NCBI RefSeq assembly: GCF_000003195.3
Contig: NC_012876.2
Location: 41,383,725-41,447,724, forward strand
From: Sorghum bicolor
Lineage: Eukaryota; Streptophyta; Magnoliopsida; Poales; Poaceae
Direction: 5' to 3'
DNA length: 64,000 nt
The position numbers and the translations under genes were made by a program. Below the pieces are notes generated by a model. It did not search any database and had not been told where the DNA came from. It saw nothing but the letters and a program-made list of their open reading frames with translations. Positions 19,068 through 31,240 of the stretch are shown piece by piece. How positions within the stretch are numbered: position 1 is the stretch's first letter; the number at the start of each line of letters is the position of its first letter.

Positions 19068-22000
19068 TTACTGATTTTCGAAGAATGTTTTGTAAACTTC
19101 TCTTAAATAATCCTCCGTCTCCCAAGTAGCATATTCTTCCCCGTGGTTGCTCCACTACACCTTGTAGAACTTAACCACACGATTACGCGTCTCCCGTTCC
19201 TTGCTATCAAGAATCGCTATGGGTTTTTCTTCATACCCTAAGTCGGACTTCAACTTGATATCTCGAACTTCCACTCGTTCCTCTAGTACACGAAGGCACT
19301 TCTTCAATTGTGATACGTGGAAGACAGGGAAAATAGCCTGAAGCGTAACTGGGAGTTGAACTTTGTATGCCACATTCCCTTTCTTTTCGAGAATCTGATA
19401 AGGTCCCACATAACGAGGTGCAAGCTTTCGCTTGACTCCGAACCTTTGTACACCCTTCATCGGAGACACCTTGATATACCCATGGTCACCAACTGAAAAC
19501 TCAATCGGTTTCCTTCTTTTGTCGGCATAACTTTTCTGACGAGCTTGAGCATCTTCCAGATGTTGCTGGATGGTATGGACTTTCTGCTCTGCTTCGTTTA
19601 CGAAATCGATGCCATAATACCTTCGCTCTCTGGCTTCTACCCAATTCAACGGGGTTCGACACTTTCGACCGTACAGGGCTTCAAATGGAGCCATTTTGAT
19701 ACTCTCCTGATATCTATTGTTGTAGGAGAACTCAGCTAATGGCAACCACTTAACCCAAGAACCCTTTGAAGAGAGAGCACATGCCCTCAACATGTCTTCT
19801 AGGATTTGGTTGACCCGTTCAGTTTGACCTACCGTTTGGGTATGATAAGCAGAGCTACGGACTAAATGAGTACCAATCTGCTCATGCAGACATTCCCAAA
19901 AATGAGCAGTGAACTGTGGTCCACGATCGGATACAATAGTTCGAGGCACACCATACTGACGAACAATGTGCTCGAAATAGAGTTCTGCATATTGATGTGG
20001 ACGATAGTCAGTTCGAACCGGAATAAATCGAGCAACCTTGGTCAAACGATCTACAATCACCCAAATGGAGTCGTAACCCTTAATAGAAGTTGGGAGTCCA
20101 CTGATGAAATCCATGCTGACTTCTTCCCATTTCCAGCCAGGAATTGACAAGGGTTGAAGCAAACCAGCTTTCATGTGAACAGCCTTCACACGACAACAAT
20201 TGTCGCATCGAGCGACAAAAGCAGCAATCTCCTTTTTCATCTTTGTCCACCAAAACAAAGGTTTCAGATCCTGATACATCTTGCTACTACCAGGATGAAT
20301 AGACAATTTGGATGAATGAGCTTCAGACAAGATCTGATTTCGTAGCTCACGGTCTTTTGGGACCACTAGTCGATCTTTGAACCAAAGAATCCCATTTTCA
20401 TCGACTTGGAAATGCTTGGTTTCTTCTTCTTTCATTTTTCTCTTTATGTGATAGATGCCTACATCTGTCTGCTGCAATTCGATAACTCGATTGCGAAGAG
20501 TACTCTCCAAAGAAATCTGGTTGAGCACAAGTGGATGCATAAGATGTGACAACAACGGATCTTCCACTTGGATTGAGTGACAGTGCGCTTTCCGACTCAA
20601 GGCATCCGCCACCACGTTTGCCTTGCCCGGATGATAGTGCACTTGTAGATTATAATCTTTAATCAACTCAAGCCATCTTCGCTGCCGCATGTTCAGTTCA
20701 GGTTGAGTGAAGATATACTTGAGGCTCTTATGGTTGGTGTAGATATTACACAGATTCCCCAGCAGATAGTGCCTCCAGATTTTCAAAGCATGAACAACTG
20801 CTGCCAATTCTAAGTCATGAGTAGGGTAATTGACCTCATGTTTTCGAAGTTGGCGCGAGGCATACGCGATAACGTGACCTTCCTGCATCAACACACAGCC
20901 TAAACCAATGCCTAACGCGTCACAAAAGACATCGAAGGGCTTCTCGATATCAGGTTGAGCTAGGACAGGAACTGATGTCAGCAATGTCCTCAACTTGTGG
21001 AATGCCTCTTCACACTCAGGCGTCCACAGAAACTTCTCATCTTTCTGAAGTAGCCGAGTCATAGGCTTGGATATTTTTGAGAAATCGGGAATGAATCGAC
21101 GATAATATCCAGCCAGGCCTAGAAAACTCCGAACCTCGTGGACTGAAGTTGGAACTTTCCAATCCAGCACTTCTTGCACCTTAGCCGGATCCACCAAGAT
21201 GCCTTCTTCAGGTGGCCCAAGAAAGGTACTTTCTTCAGCCAAAACTCGCATTTGCTAAACTTGGCATAAAGCTGATGTTCGCGCAAACGCGACAACACTA
21301 TACGCAGGTGCTCTGCATGCTCCTCTTCATTGTAGGAATGTATCAAGATATCATCAATGAAGACCACCACAAACTTGTCCAATTCGAGCATGAACACCGA
21401 ATTCATGAGATACATGAAGTGAGCCGGTGCATTTTTAAGACCGAAGGACATGACGAGATACTCATACAACCCATACCTCGTCGAGAAAGCTGTCTTAGGT
21501 ACATCTTCAGGACGGATCTTGATCTGATGGTACCCAGATCGCAAATCAATCTTGGAGAATACCTTAGCTTTAGACAACTGATCAAACAAAATATCAATGC
21601 GAGGAAGAGGGTATTGGTTCTTGATGGTCACCGCACTTAGGGGACGATAGTCCACACACATGCGCAACGATTGATCCTTCTTCTTCACAAAGATAGCCGG
21701 ACAACCCCATGGAGACGAACTAGGACGAATAAGACCCTTCTTTAACAACTCATTTAGTTGGGTCTTAAGCTCAGCTAATTCATTGGGTGGCATTCTATAA
21801 GGTCTTCTAGAGATGGGAGCGGTACCTGGAATCAATTCAATTTTGAACTCCACATCCCGATCCGGAGGAAGCCCGGGCAAATCATCAGGAGATACATCCG
21901 GAAACTCACACACCACCAGAATGTCCTGGATAGCCTTAGATGTAACTGCATTCGCCGTGCTACGGATTTGAATATCACGAGGGAGTTGCACGAGAAATGC

Positions 22001-22510
22001 CTCTTTGGTATTTGGGTCTCTCAACATCACTACACGAGTGGTGGTGTCGATAAGAACTCCATTGCCACTCATCCACTTCATCTCCAGTATTACATCTATG
22101 CCCACACCGGGTAGAACAACCAAATCAGCAAGAAACTGACGGCCTCCTATCTCCAGAGTTGCCCCCAGAACCACTTAATTGGTGGAAATATCATTTCCCG
22201 CAGCACTAATACAATAACTGCCCTTATCAAGTGTAATTGCCTTGATATTATGCTTAGACACAAATTCAGAACTCACAAAGGAATGCGATGCTCCAGAATC
22301 AAAAAGCACGAGTGCATCTTGTTGATTAACCAGAAACTTACCAGCCGTGACTACCTCACCAGCAGGGATTGCTTCCACAGTGGTGTAGTGAACACGCCCC
22401 TGACGGACGTTCCCCTGGTTGGCCTTCTTTGGCGGGTAAGGACAGTTGCTCTGCCAATGCTCGGTCTGATTGCAGTTCCAGCACGGACGGTTGGCAGGTG
22501 GAGTCTTGGC
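19068..22510 (-). pseudogene. T1 zinc knuckle, protease, RT, RNase H, integrase and chromodomain
   Basis: Read right to left. CCHC knuckle CWNCNQTEHWQSNC; protease FDSGASHSFVS; reverse transcriptase with [21 protein letters not shown] and the FIDD box; RNase H with an altered first block (DALGIGLG) and YTNHKSL where the family has Asp for Asn; integrase with a Cys pair (CDNC) and the D, D, E residues in [17 protein letters not shown] and QTERVNQ; then a chromodomain (WSNHGEEYATWETEDYL). Breaks are TAA at 22,511-22,513 and 22,175-22,177, a frameshift within 21,119-21,251 (a short deletion just after the palm), and TAG at 19,155-19,157 inside the chromodomain. The chromodomain places it among chromoviruses, which integrate into heterochromatin. 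Confidence 0.92.
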
Positions 22511-23425
22511 TTAGTTGGGACCCGTGTTGCCCCTAGGAAGAGCAATAGAGTACCCCTTGTGAAAACCCGTCTTGGCCTGATTCTTCTTCATCGGAGGGCG
22601 GTACCGCTGGTTAGGCGTTGGAGCACGGAACGGTGGCTTAGCTGCCACTGGAGCCTTGGACTGAGATGACCCGGTCCCGGCCTCAAAAGCCCTCTTGCGA
22701 GTCTTGGTCGCAGTGTACACAGTGTTATAATTCTCTTGAGTGAGAGCATCACTGACAAACTCATTGAAAGTTGCACACTTAGTGCGGCCCATAGTCTTCA
22801 GCAACTTGGGGCCCAAACCCCGCTTGAAACTAGCAATCTTTTTCGCCTCAGTGTTCACAAACTCAGAAGCATACCTAGACAAATGATTGAAAGCATGCAA
22901 ATACTCCTTCATAGTCTTGTTGCCCTGAGTTAACTGCATGAACTTAGTATGCTTCATCTCCATGACACCAGGAGGTATGAAATGCCCTTTGAAAGCCTCA
23001 CGGAACAGATTCCAATCAATCACAGTGTCGGCTGGAAGAGCTTCCCGATACTGATTCCACCAGATACCTGCCAAACCTTGCAGTTGGTGAGCTGCATACT
23101 CTGCCTTCAAACCTTCAGTCAACCGAAGCAAACGGAACTTTTGTTCCACCGTGTTCAACCATTCTTCAGCTTGAAGGGGTTCTTCAGCTTCTTCGAAAGA
23201 TGGGGGCTTTGTATCCATGAAGTCCTTGAAGCTACTGTACCGGTTAGGAGTGGGCCCTTCATGTGCATTACGGCCACACTGATTCGCCATCCGATTGATG
23301 GTCTCAGTGAGCATCCTCTGATTTTCCACCATCATCTGCATTAACTCGGCAGGATTCGGTGGTGGAGGAGGAGGGGGTGGATTCATGTTTGCACGCTGTT
23401 CCGCACCTCGGGTGCCACGAGACAT
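22511..23425 (-). CDS. Gag of T1
   Basis: The likely start is the ATG at 23,423-23,425, giving MSRGTRGAEQRANMNPPPP. The frame stays open to 23,602, but the upstream residues are hydrophobic and Cys-rich and look non-coding. A Pro run is followed by a retrotransposon gag domain (EEWLNTVEQKFRLL, AAHQLQGLAGIWWNQY, FREAFKGHFIPPGV). A basic C-terminal linker follows, and a TAA truncates it just before the zinc knuckle, which lies in frame immediately downstream. Gag would form the particle core; loss of the knuckle should impair RNA packaging. Confidence 0.85.
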   Translation of the reverse strand: MSRGTRGAEQRANMNPPPPPPPPNPAELMQMMVENQRMLTETINRMANQCGRNAHEGPTPNRYSSFKDFMDTKPPSFEEAEEPLQAEEWLNTVEQKFRLLRLTEGLKAEYAAHQLQGLAGIWWNQYREALPADTVIDWNLFREAFKGHFIPPGVMEMKHTKFMQLTQGNKTMKEYLHAFNHLSRYASEFVNTEAKKIASFKRGLGPKLLKTMGRTKCATFNEFVSDALTQENYNTVYTATKTRKRAFEAGTGSSQSKAPVAAKPPFRAPTPNQRYRPPMKKNQAKTGFHKGYSIALPRGNTGPN

Positions 23426-23779
23426 CTGAAAAGACACAGTCAGTGAGCATTGATGATGACAAGATTTGCCACAGAAGAACTTATTTTTATGCCTGAAAGC
23501 ATTCGAGAGAATAGCTTTACAGAAAAGGCACAATAATTCAATTCCACAAAACAACATCACCAATCCAACACATGACAGAGATATCCGCAATATGCACCAC
23601 AACGGAAAACATCGTCATAACATAACAAACATGTCACGATTACACATTAGGTCCATACAGTTATTACACCATCACAGTACATGCCATGAGTCAAGGTCAA
23701 AGTTCTGGATTACAACATGGTTACAAAAGCACCACGGCTGACTGGCATACTACAAAAGATCCTCACATAACACTACTCC
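23426..23779 (-). other. T1 spacer between upstream ORF and gag
   Basis: About 350 bp of AT-rich sequence with no credible ORF. It separates the 361-residue upstream ORF from the gag ATG. Splicing or reinitiation would be needed to express both from one RNA. Confidence 0.6.
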
Positions 23780-24865
23780 CTACACTCCAGGCTCGTCGTC
23801 TGAGTCAGCGTCGAAGATTGCCTCTCCATCCTCGTCGCTAACCGGCTCAAGCTCCTCGTCCTCCATGTCCTCGTGCAAAGGTGGTGCAGCCGCTGCTGGT
23901 CCATCGACCTCCATACCATCATCATCGGCCACTATCACCTGAGGTCCCACCACTGGATACACGGGTATAGGGCGAGGAATAGGGTGTAGCAAGTTGTTGA
24001 GATGGTGAATCTCCACAAGACCAGCCTCAATCTGATCCTGCAGATAGTTCTCCCGCTCAAGCGACTGAACTCGGTGCATCTCCCATGCTCGGCGCCTGTT
24101 CTCCGACACGCGGAGTGCAGTGTCCCTCTCACGAGTGATCTGCACCAAGTGCTCCTGAAAGGTCTCCCCCTCTCTAGCTAACTGACTCATCTGATCCTGC
24201 TTATGATCTCTCTCTCTAATGGCCTTCACCCACTGCTGCCTACGGTACTCCGCAATGTCTTCCCAGTCATTGCGGTCCTTCTGAGCTTGCTCCAGGAGTC
24301 TAGCTTGCTTGCGAAACTTGCGAGCACGCCTTTCAGCCTTCCTTTGCATCTCCTGAGCCTGGCGAACAGCCACCATCACCTGTGCATAGGTGTCCTCTTG
24401 CTGACTGATCAGCTTGAGCACAGCTATCATAGCACTCATAGCAGGACTAGAACTCTCAGCTCTCTCTCCCCTGCCTCGAACCAAGGCACAACCATCCGCC
24501 TGTTTCCATTCCGCTGCTGCTGGGTCAGCACGGGGAATGGAGGCCGCTGGTCCTCCCGTCAGCTCATCACCACACCTCTGACAGATATCAAGCAGGATAG
24601 TCTGGGCTGCAACCTGAGCTGCCTCCCAAGGAGTCTGCCCAACTGAGCTACAAGTCCAGCCTGTCCATGCAGGCTTGTCCCCATGTGGAGGGACAACTCC
24701 CTGCACAGCAAACCACTGTGTCCCTCCTGTGCTCTCCAACTCCCACCAAGAATACTGAGGTGGCTCAGTATACCCGACAGTCTGTAACACTCTCCAGAGC
24801 AGGGTAGGAGTGCCAAACTCGTGCAAGAAAGTGTCACTGGGACGAGATGAAGCGGGTGCGTCCAT
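23780..24865 (-). CDS. T1 upstream ORF: coiled-coil protein with possible dsRNA-binding-like N-terminus
   Basis: Intact 361-codon ORF located 5' of gag in an element whose gag-pol is broken. Residues ~20-105 have the pattern PQYSWWELES...W...AW.GW.C.S.G.TPWEAAQVAAQTILLDIC, which resembles the beta-beta-beta-helix layout of a double-stranded RNA-binding motif. That match is weak and inferred. Residues ~150-285 are charged and rich in Arg, Gln and Glu and predicted by eye to be coiled coil. Residues ~310-361 are very acidic (EDMEDEELEPVSDEDGE). Codon use is GC-rich compared with the AT-rich leader. Extra ORFs occur in some plant Ty3/gypsy elements; I do not know this one's function. Confidence 0.75.
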   Translation of the reverse strand: MDAPASSRPSDTFLHEFGTPTLLWRVLQTVGYTEPPQYSWWELESTGGTQWFAVQGVVPPHGDKPAWTGWTCSSVGQTPWEAAQVAAQTILLDICQRCGDELTGGPAASIPRADPAAAEWKQADGCALVRGRGERAESSSPAMSAMIAVLKLISQQEDTYAQVMVAVRQAQEMQRKAERRARKFRKQARLLEQAQKDRNDWEDIAEYRRQQWVKAIRERDHKQDQMSQLAREGETFQEHLVQITRERDTALRVSENRRRAWEMHRVQSLERENYLQDQIEAGLVEIHHLNNLLHPIPRPIPVYPVVGPQVIVADDDGMEVDGPAAAAPPLHEDMEDEELEPVSDEDGEAIFDADSDDEPGV

Positions 24866-25664
24866 CTGTGGAAAGGAATAGGAATACCATGGGTAAAGGA
24901 GGATTAGTTAAGCAATATTTATTTATTTAAAAAGGGACGAAATTGTAAGGGAAGGAGGAGACAGAATGTATGTATGAATGCAACATGATGCATGCACGAA
25001 CCGTACGTCCTCACAAACTTAGAAAATTAATATTCTAACGGATATACGGTGGCATAAATTCATCTCTCGATACGATAACTATCGATATACACGTGCGCTA
25101 TTAGAGTACCTACAGAAACTTCATTTCAGCCCAACAGTTCCCAATATATCACTCAAGAAAGCAGTAAACTAAGTGCACATTGCTTGGACATGCCCAACAT
25201 GCACAAACAATGACACCACAGCTACCCGAGAAATTAAATGCTCCCCAATTAAGTTTCTTTCGTGGTGCCATGGTTTTGACATGTAACCACTCCAGAAAAC
25301 CACCGCGAACACTCCCCTAGACCGCCGTTTGGACGATCATGCTCTCACAGCTCACACTTACCAGAGCGTAGGTGCGACGTTGCATAATTTAAATCTAGCG
25401 ACATATGTGGCTAATTCACATATGAAGGCTACCTCCACCATTAGACCACAGGGTAGCATAGTGCGGTCATCACACATCCATACCTGAGTACTGCCGGAGA
25501 TGCATAAATAAAACTCCCAAGTCAGTACTTAAATAGCCACCTATAGTCCTTATGTGGGCAAGGAGGATTCGACCACTGGCATAACTTAATTATTGATTTA
25601 CACCATTTTATTTAAAAACTCTTTTTTTAAAATACACAAACACTGCATTTATAATGCTGAACTT
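24866..25664 (-). other. 5' leader of T1
   Basis: About 800 bp of untranslated sequence between primer site and the upstream ORF, mixed composition, no sustained frame. Nothing else recognisable was seen. Confidence 0.6.
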
Positions 25665-25676
25665 GCTCCGATACCA
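25665..25676 (-). other. Primer binding site, initiator tRNA-Met (T1)
   Basis: The minus strand reads TGGTATCGGAGC two bases after the 5' LTR. It matches the initiator-Met primer site (TGGTATCAGAGC) with one mismatch. Confidence 0.9.
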
Positions 25677-25678
25677 GC

Positions 25679-28600
25679 TGTCACAGAACCGACCAAATTA
25701 TAAGAGTTCAAGTGTACAAACGATCGCCAAGCAATCAAGTTTCCAAACTTGAGCCCATATAATCCCGGTAGTCAATTGAAATCACGAAGGACTTCAAACC
25801 AACTCGCAACAAACCAAGATCGTAATAATTCAACATAAACACAACGAATGTTACATAGTCATTCATTGCCGTCGAAGCGGCACCACATCGGAGTATTAAG
25901 TTATTACAACACTGGTTTGAAGTAGCAGAAGCAAAATAGTTACACACACACTTTCCAAATTCAGTTCTTAAGTTCGAGTTACTGCCATAGTCTATGCCAT
26001 CCTTCCAAAAGCATCATATACGAGATTGTTAGAGAACCGTGCCCGACAGTTAGTCCTCATCCCCAGCGGGATGGAGACAGGTCTTGCAGAAGCCGTCATA
26101 AAAGATGTCATCTGCAACAGGTGGGAATAAACCCTGAGTACGAGAATGTACTCAGCTAGACTTACCTGTCTAGTAAAATATAAAAGACACCAAGGATCAT
26201 GCAAGGCTAAGATATAAAAGTAGAGCTGGTTGACTCGGCATTTTGCCAAAAGCCTTTATTAAGACTAACACATTGTAAGAGCATCATATTTATTTACCAT
26301 CAGCCTAGCACTAGATTAGCACCTGTACTACAACACATCACTTGATTATTACAAGCAATAATAACCATATCAAGTTCATCATATGTTCTTCTTGCTATCA
26401 TCATTATCATGAACCAAGTTCATTAGTGAATGCTATGTTTGCCGCTGCTCTGTCAAGTTCTCACTGACCGGGAGAGACGGCGATTCGAATCGAATTCCTA
26501 TCCAGCTGGAGGGTTATTCCTAGCACTCACCCAAGCATCCCCCGTCGGAGAGCCAACGGGTCACCTTTGGTACAACTTAGGAATCGCGGCTCCGATCAGC
26601 GCCGCACTCCCAGGGCTACCACTCTGCCAGGGAGGTCAGGAATTTTAACTCACCTGCCTTTGGGCTTACGCCAATGGTCCCCCGCACACCGCACTTCCTC
26701 CGGTAGTGCGCACTTTATACTTGCCGGTCTTCCGGCCTGAGTCATACTACTCGGCTTCGCGGTCGGAACGAGTTATCCGGCCAACTAAGTGTTAGGCATG
26801 CGTTCAACATGACAAGAGGACGTACAACGATCGGTCCTTAGCTGCCACAGACGGAGTTACTACAAACTTGCAAAACTCCGCCCGGCTTAAGTCAAATTAA
26901 TCAGGTTCCATCCACGATAGCACATATAGACCATCGTGATCCGACATAACCCTATATCGCGCAGGCGACAGGATATCACCCGACTTCTACCGATTAAAGC
27001 ATGGCTAAGCTGCTACTCGATCCTAACTCTATAACCAGGTAGTGGTAAGATATCTGGACAAGGATTGAGTAAAATGCAGCAAAGGTTTCATCACAACTCC
27101 TATACTTAATGCAGCAATAAATATAACATATTAAATAAACTTTCAAAAGTAAAGGGAGACTTAGAATGCTCCGGGGCTTGCCTTTCACGAACGAGGCTGG
27201 CTCGTGATTTGGGCACTCAACTTCTTCTCCTTCGGGCTCCTCGAGTCCGACTTGCTGGACCTCCACTTCCGGGTTGCCCTCCTGACCTTCGGGAATCCCT
27301 TGCAGATCGAAGGAGACTGCCGTGTCCGATGCACCTATTGCATGCTCGGTGAATAAGAAGGTGTGCATATAAAAGAATGAATGCTTGATAACATAATGGA
27401 TTCACTGGGCACTCATTTACGGAGTACACAGTTATAACAAGTTCACACAAGCTAACAAGTTAACCTACTCCAAAACTTACCATGATACTACAACAGCAAG
27501 CAACATAAAACAGGAGTAACTCAGTAAATAAATCATAACCAATGATAGACAGATCCAACAAACATAAGTGAATACATTCTGGAAAGCTTATGAAATTGTC
27601 TACAATTCATCTTTAAACATCGCAGCAAGATTCATACATTAAACCAATCATTTAAACAAAGTTCCAGGTTCTGTCCCAGAAAAACAGAGAGCACCTATTT
27701 CTGGAACCCAACTTGGAACAGCCATAACTTTTAAACTACTTGGCCAAATGACCTCAAACGTAAACCACAGCTAGTTCAATAAGTTTACAACAACTTTGAT
27801 TTAGACAAGTATCACAGAAAGCTAAGTTATCATTAAGCAAAGGTTAAATCACTTCCTTGCTGTCCAGAACAGCCTTTGACCCTTTAATTAATTATTTGAT
27901 GACATAACCAAAACATAAACCATGCCAACCACATAGCTTATGAGCACAAGCATATCACAAGGTTACCAGAACATCAGATGATGACCCTTATACATATACT
28001 TAACAAGGCATTTATTAATTAATTCTAGCAAAGAGCATAATTACAAGATGCTTAGTCGAATTGCTCAGAAAAATCTACAAAAATTACAGGAGCACAAGTA
28101 TAGCATCAAAGCATCACCATAAAAATTTCACAGCAATTGCACATACCAAATTAAAGATATGTATTTAACATGTGCCCAAGTGTTTATTTCATAATTTCAG
28201 AAACATGACTTATATGGTGTCAAACAACAGATTTCAAATTATTTACATATGAGGAATACCAAAACATGTTTACTACCAAAGTAGATCACCAGCATAAGCA
28301 CCAATTATTTTATATAAATTAATCAAGGAAACAAGCCAAATTTCAATCATAAATTATATATCAAAGCTGCTGTACCCCAAAAATCATGAAATATTTATCA
28401 TAGCATTCCAGTATCACACAGAGGCTACCACAAATTTTTCATGGCAAACTAAGCAGTATAACCAGAGATATGTATTTATCCATGAATAACAAGATTAAAT
28501 CCTTAATAAATATTTTCCCAGAAAACATGGTTCATTTTATATTTTTATTAAAAACTAGCCATCTCAAGGAATACCATAAAATTGGTTTCACCATTTTTGG

Positions 28601-30262
28601 ATCTCAGAAACAGGAGATATGATTTTTGCAAGAAAGCCAAAAATCAGGATTTTGAATAAAAGAAAAGGAGGGAAAGAGAGTGACGCTGACAGTGGACCCC
28701 GCCTGTCAGGGTCGTCTTCCTCCCGGACGAGGCGACTTTCGCCGGCGATTTCTCCGCGACGGCGAGGTCTCCGGCCAAACCAAGGGCACCAACGTGATCC
28801 CCAGACTCTAGCGACTCGATTGACCCCCTTTTCCCCACGGCGGAGCCACCAGAAGGGGCTCGCCGTCGACGATGGCGGCTCGGCGGAGGTGCTCGGCGTT
28901 ACGCCGGAGCCCTCAGGCCGGTAGAGCGCGACCTAAGACCTTCTACAGCACCAGCGAACTACGGCGGAGCTTCCTAGGTACGCGGCTTGGCTTGAAACCT
29001 CGTGGAACACGCTGGCCACGAGAGCACCCATCTCCGGCGGAAACACGGGGGCGCTGCGCATCGTGTCCGGCGACGGAGAGATCGGTAGAGCGTCCACCAA
29101 GTGGCGCAAACGCAAGCTAGGAACCTCTAGGACCAAACCAGAGACGACGAGAGGCTTCACAGGGCTCGGCATTGGGCTCGCCGGAAAAGAGGGTCACGGC
29201 GACCCGATTTGGGGGAAGAAGGGAATGGCGGCTCACCGGTGGATTTCTCGGCGAGATGATGGGTGGAGAATGGAGAGCGGTTCACGGCGAAGCTTTGGGT
29301 GAAGTTTGGTGAGCAATGGCGCAGCAAGGAACGCGCGTGAGCTCGCCGGAGTAAGCTCGCGACAGAGAGCTCACGGCGGCCGCGTTTCTGGCGAGAGGGG
29401 CGAGGCAGAGCGGAAGTGGACGCGTCCACTCTGCTCGGGGCGACGCCGTGGACTTCATGCACGCGTTGGGAGCTGACGAGCGGGGCCATCGCCGGCGTAC
29501 GGGCGACATCTGGCGGACAGGTGTCGATCGGGACATCCACGCTGGCGAGCTCAGCTCTGAAACGAAACTCGCGATCACCGACTGACAGAGCAACTTCGTC
29601 GACGATAAGCTCCCAAACCAGAGCGAGTTAGGAGATGGCGTAGTTGACAAAGTTGGAGTACCAACTGAGTTCTACAACTTTGTCAATTGGAGTAAAAGCC
29701 AGATCGGCCTGGATTGGGAGATATAAGATTCCCAAAATCGATCAAGCAAACTGTGGCGTCCCCATACTTAGAAAATTTCTCTAAGTGTTGGAAACAGCCC
29801 CAAATCTGCCTTGTGGGTCACTTTTGAGCTATTTGTGATCATTTTCATGAGATGGCCATAAAACAACTTTTGTTCCTTATAAAATTTGCTACAACTGTGC
29901 TCTAGGAAGTTTTGACATGCAAACATTTTATGAAACACTTTTTAAAAGCCTAAGCAAAAGAGGTTTCTAGGGCCTATTTGCACAAGTATGACTTAAATGC
30001 ATATTTTGGAGAAGTGATCAACATGAACATTGTTCCCAAGGTTAAGTTAAGCATAGAGAAACTAATTACCAAGGCATAGAGCACAAACACAAGCATGGTT
30101 CACTCAAACATAAGCATAGGAAGCCTATTTAAGCAATTTAAATCACAGTTTTGCATAGAATGACATGGCTCACGATAGATGATGATCATGATATGCTTTG
30201 AGTAGATGATGATGCTCATGCTATGCACATGATCAATGCAACCATAACACTGGGGTGTTACA
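25679..30262 (-). repeat. 5' LTR of T1
   Basis: 4,584 bp, uninterrupted, plus-strand ends TGTCACAG...GTGTTACA. It carries a ~23-bp segment near 29,734 and a short one near 26,208 that the other LTR lacks. The GC-rich block is at about 28,680-29,640. The inverted pair GAGTAC...GTACTC recurs near 26,137. GTATC follows at 30,263-30,267. Confidence 0.93.
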
Positions 30263-30267
30263 GTATC
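30263..30267. repeat. Target site duplication of T1, right (GTATC)
   Basis: Matches 5,155-5,159. The base order across the empty site is preserved in X3 near 54,304. Confidence 0.9.
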
Positions 30268-31240
30268 CAGTGTGACGATGTCCTCATCATCCTCCCCTTC
30301 TTGAATTGGAGTCATCCTCGACTCCATCTTGGCGATGTCCTCATCATCCCCTCCTTCTAGAATTGGAGTCATCCTCGACTCTTCCCCATCAACAAACTCC
30401 TGCAAAAGGTTAGTGACAACAGGCAATGCACAAGACATAATATGTTGACAAAGCATAGTATAACATGGTGCATCTGGATTATCACATAACACAGCAGTAG
30501 TAGAAGTTGTAGCAAGTAAAACACCTATATGTAACTTATTTTCATTATTTTTATCAATGTCTGTGGAAGGTTTATTGTTTATCTCTTTAGCATGTTTAAC
30601 AATATACATTGGTGACAAAGGCAGGAAGGTAATGTTCTTGTTCTTATGTATGAAAGTGTATGTATTAGTTTTACCATGGTGTAAAGCATCAGTATCAAAT
30701 TCCCATGGACGTCCTAACAAAATTGAACAATTGCATAGGCACAACATCAAAATCATCAGTATCATGATAACAACCTGTGAAGAAACTAATGCGGGCTGAT
30801 TTAGTTACCTTAGTCTTACCACTATGATTGAACCATTGAAGTTTATATGGATACGAATGTTGTCGTGTGGTTAAGCCAAGCTTCTCTACCAAATCTGAAC
30901 TCACCAAGTTGTTGCAACAACCGCTATCAATGATGGTGAGAACACGACAACCCTGCACTATAAGATATATGTGGAACAAATTGTGGCACTGGATCTGCTT
31001 ATCTTCTTCATGTACCACACGTGAACTCAACACATGCTGCACAAGCAGGCTAGGATAGCCTGCGGAGGCAGTAACGGAGTCAATGGTGATGGTCTCCGTG
31101 TCTTGATCGCCCTCGGTGGGATCTGTAGCAATGTTAGCAGCAAGAGCTAAATCATCTTCAACATCACTAGCAATTACATATCCATCCTCGGTATCAATGA
31201 AAGCGCGATGACTGGGGCAATCCTTCATGACATGTCCCAT
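30268..31240 (-). pseudogene. Protease and acidic tail of X1
   Basis: Minus-strand frames 30,695-31,240 and 30,100-30,765 are joined by a frameshift near 30,740. The first includes the end of a zinc knuckle (GHVMKDC) and the retropepsin motif LTIIDSGCCNNLVSS with D-S-G. The second begins with LLGRPWEFDTDALHHG, the second protease hallmark of Reina/CRM-like chromoviruses. Instead of reverse transcriptase there follows a short acidic tail with two copies of the unit ESRMTPI-EG-DDEDI (about 30,275-30,390), at which T1 is inserted. X3 has the same arrangement. The last ~165 bp of the 30,100-30,765 frame run into T1 and are not coding. Confidence 0.75.

Larger units (their letters stand above)
5160..30262 (-). 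mobile_element. T1, Tekay/Del-type Ty3/gypsy chromovirus with ~4.5-kb LTRs
   Basis: Complete but defective minus-strand element. Left (3') LTR is 5,160-9,542 plus 18,861-19,025; the internal region is 19,026-25,678; the right (5') LTR is 25,679-30,262. Both ends carry TG...CA and a GTATC target duplication. A primer site complementary to initiator tRNA-Met and a G-rich polypurine tract lie at the expected junctions. Internal genes read: an upstream ORF, gag, protease, reverse transcriptase, RNase H, integrase and a C-terminal chromodomain, diagnostic of chromoviruses. The ~4.54-4.58 kb LTRs are long for the superfamily. Gag-pol has three nonsense codons and one frameshift, so this copy is not autonomous. 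Confidence 0.93.
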
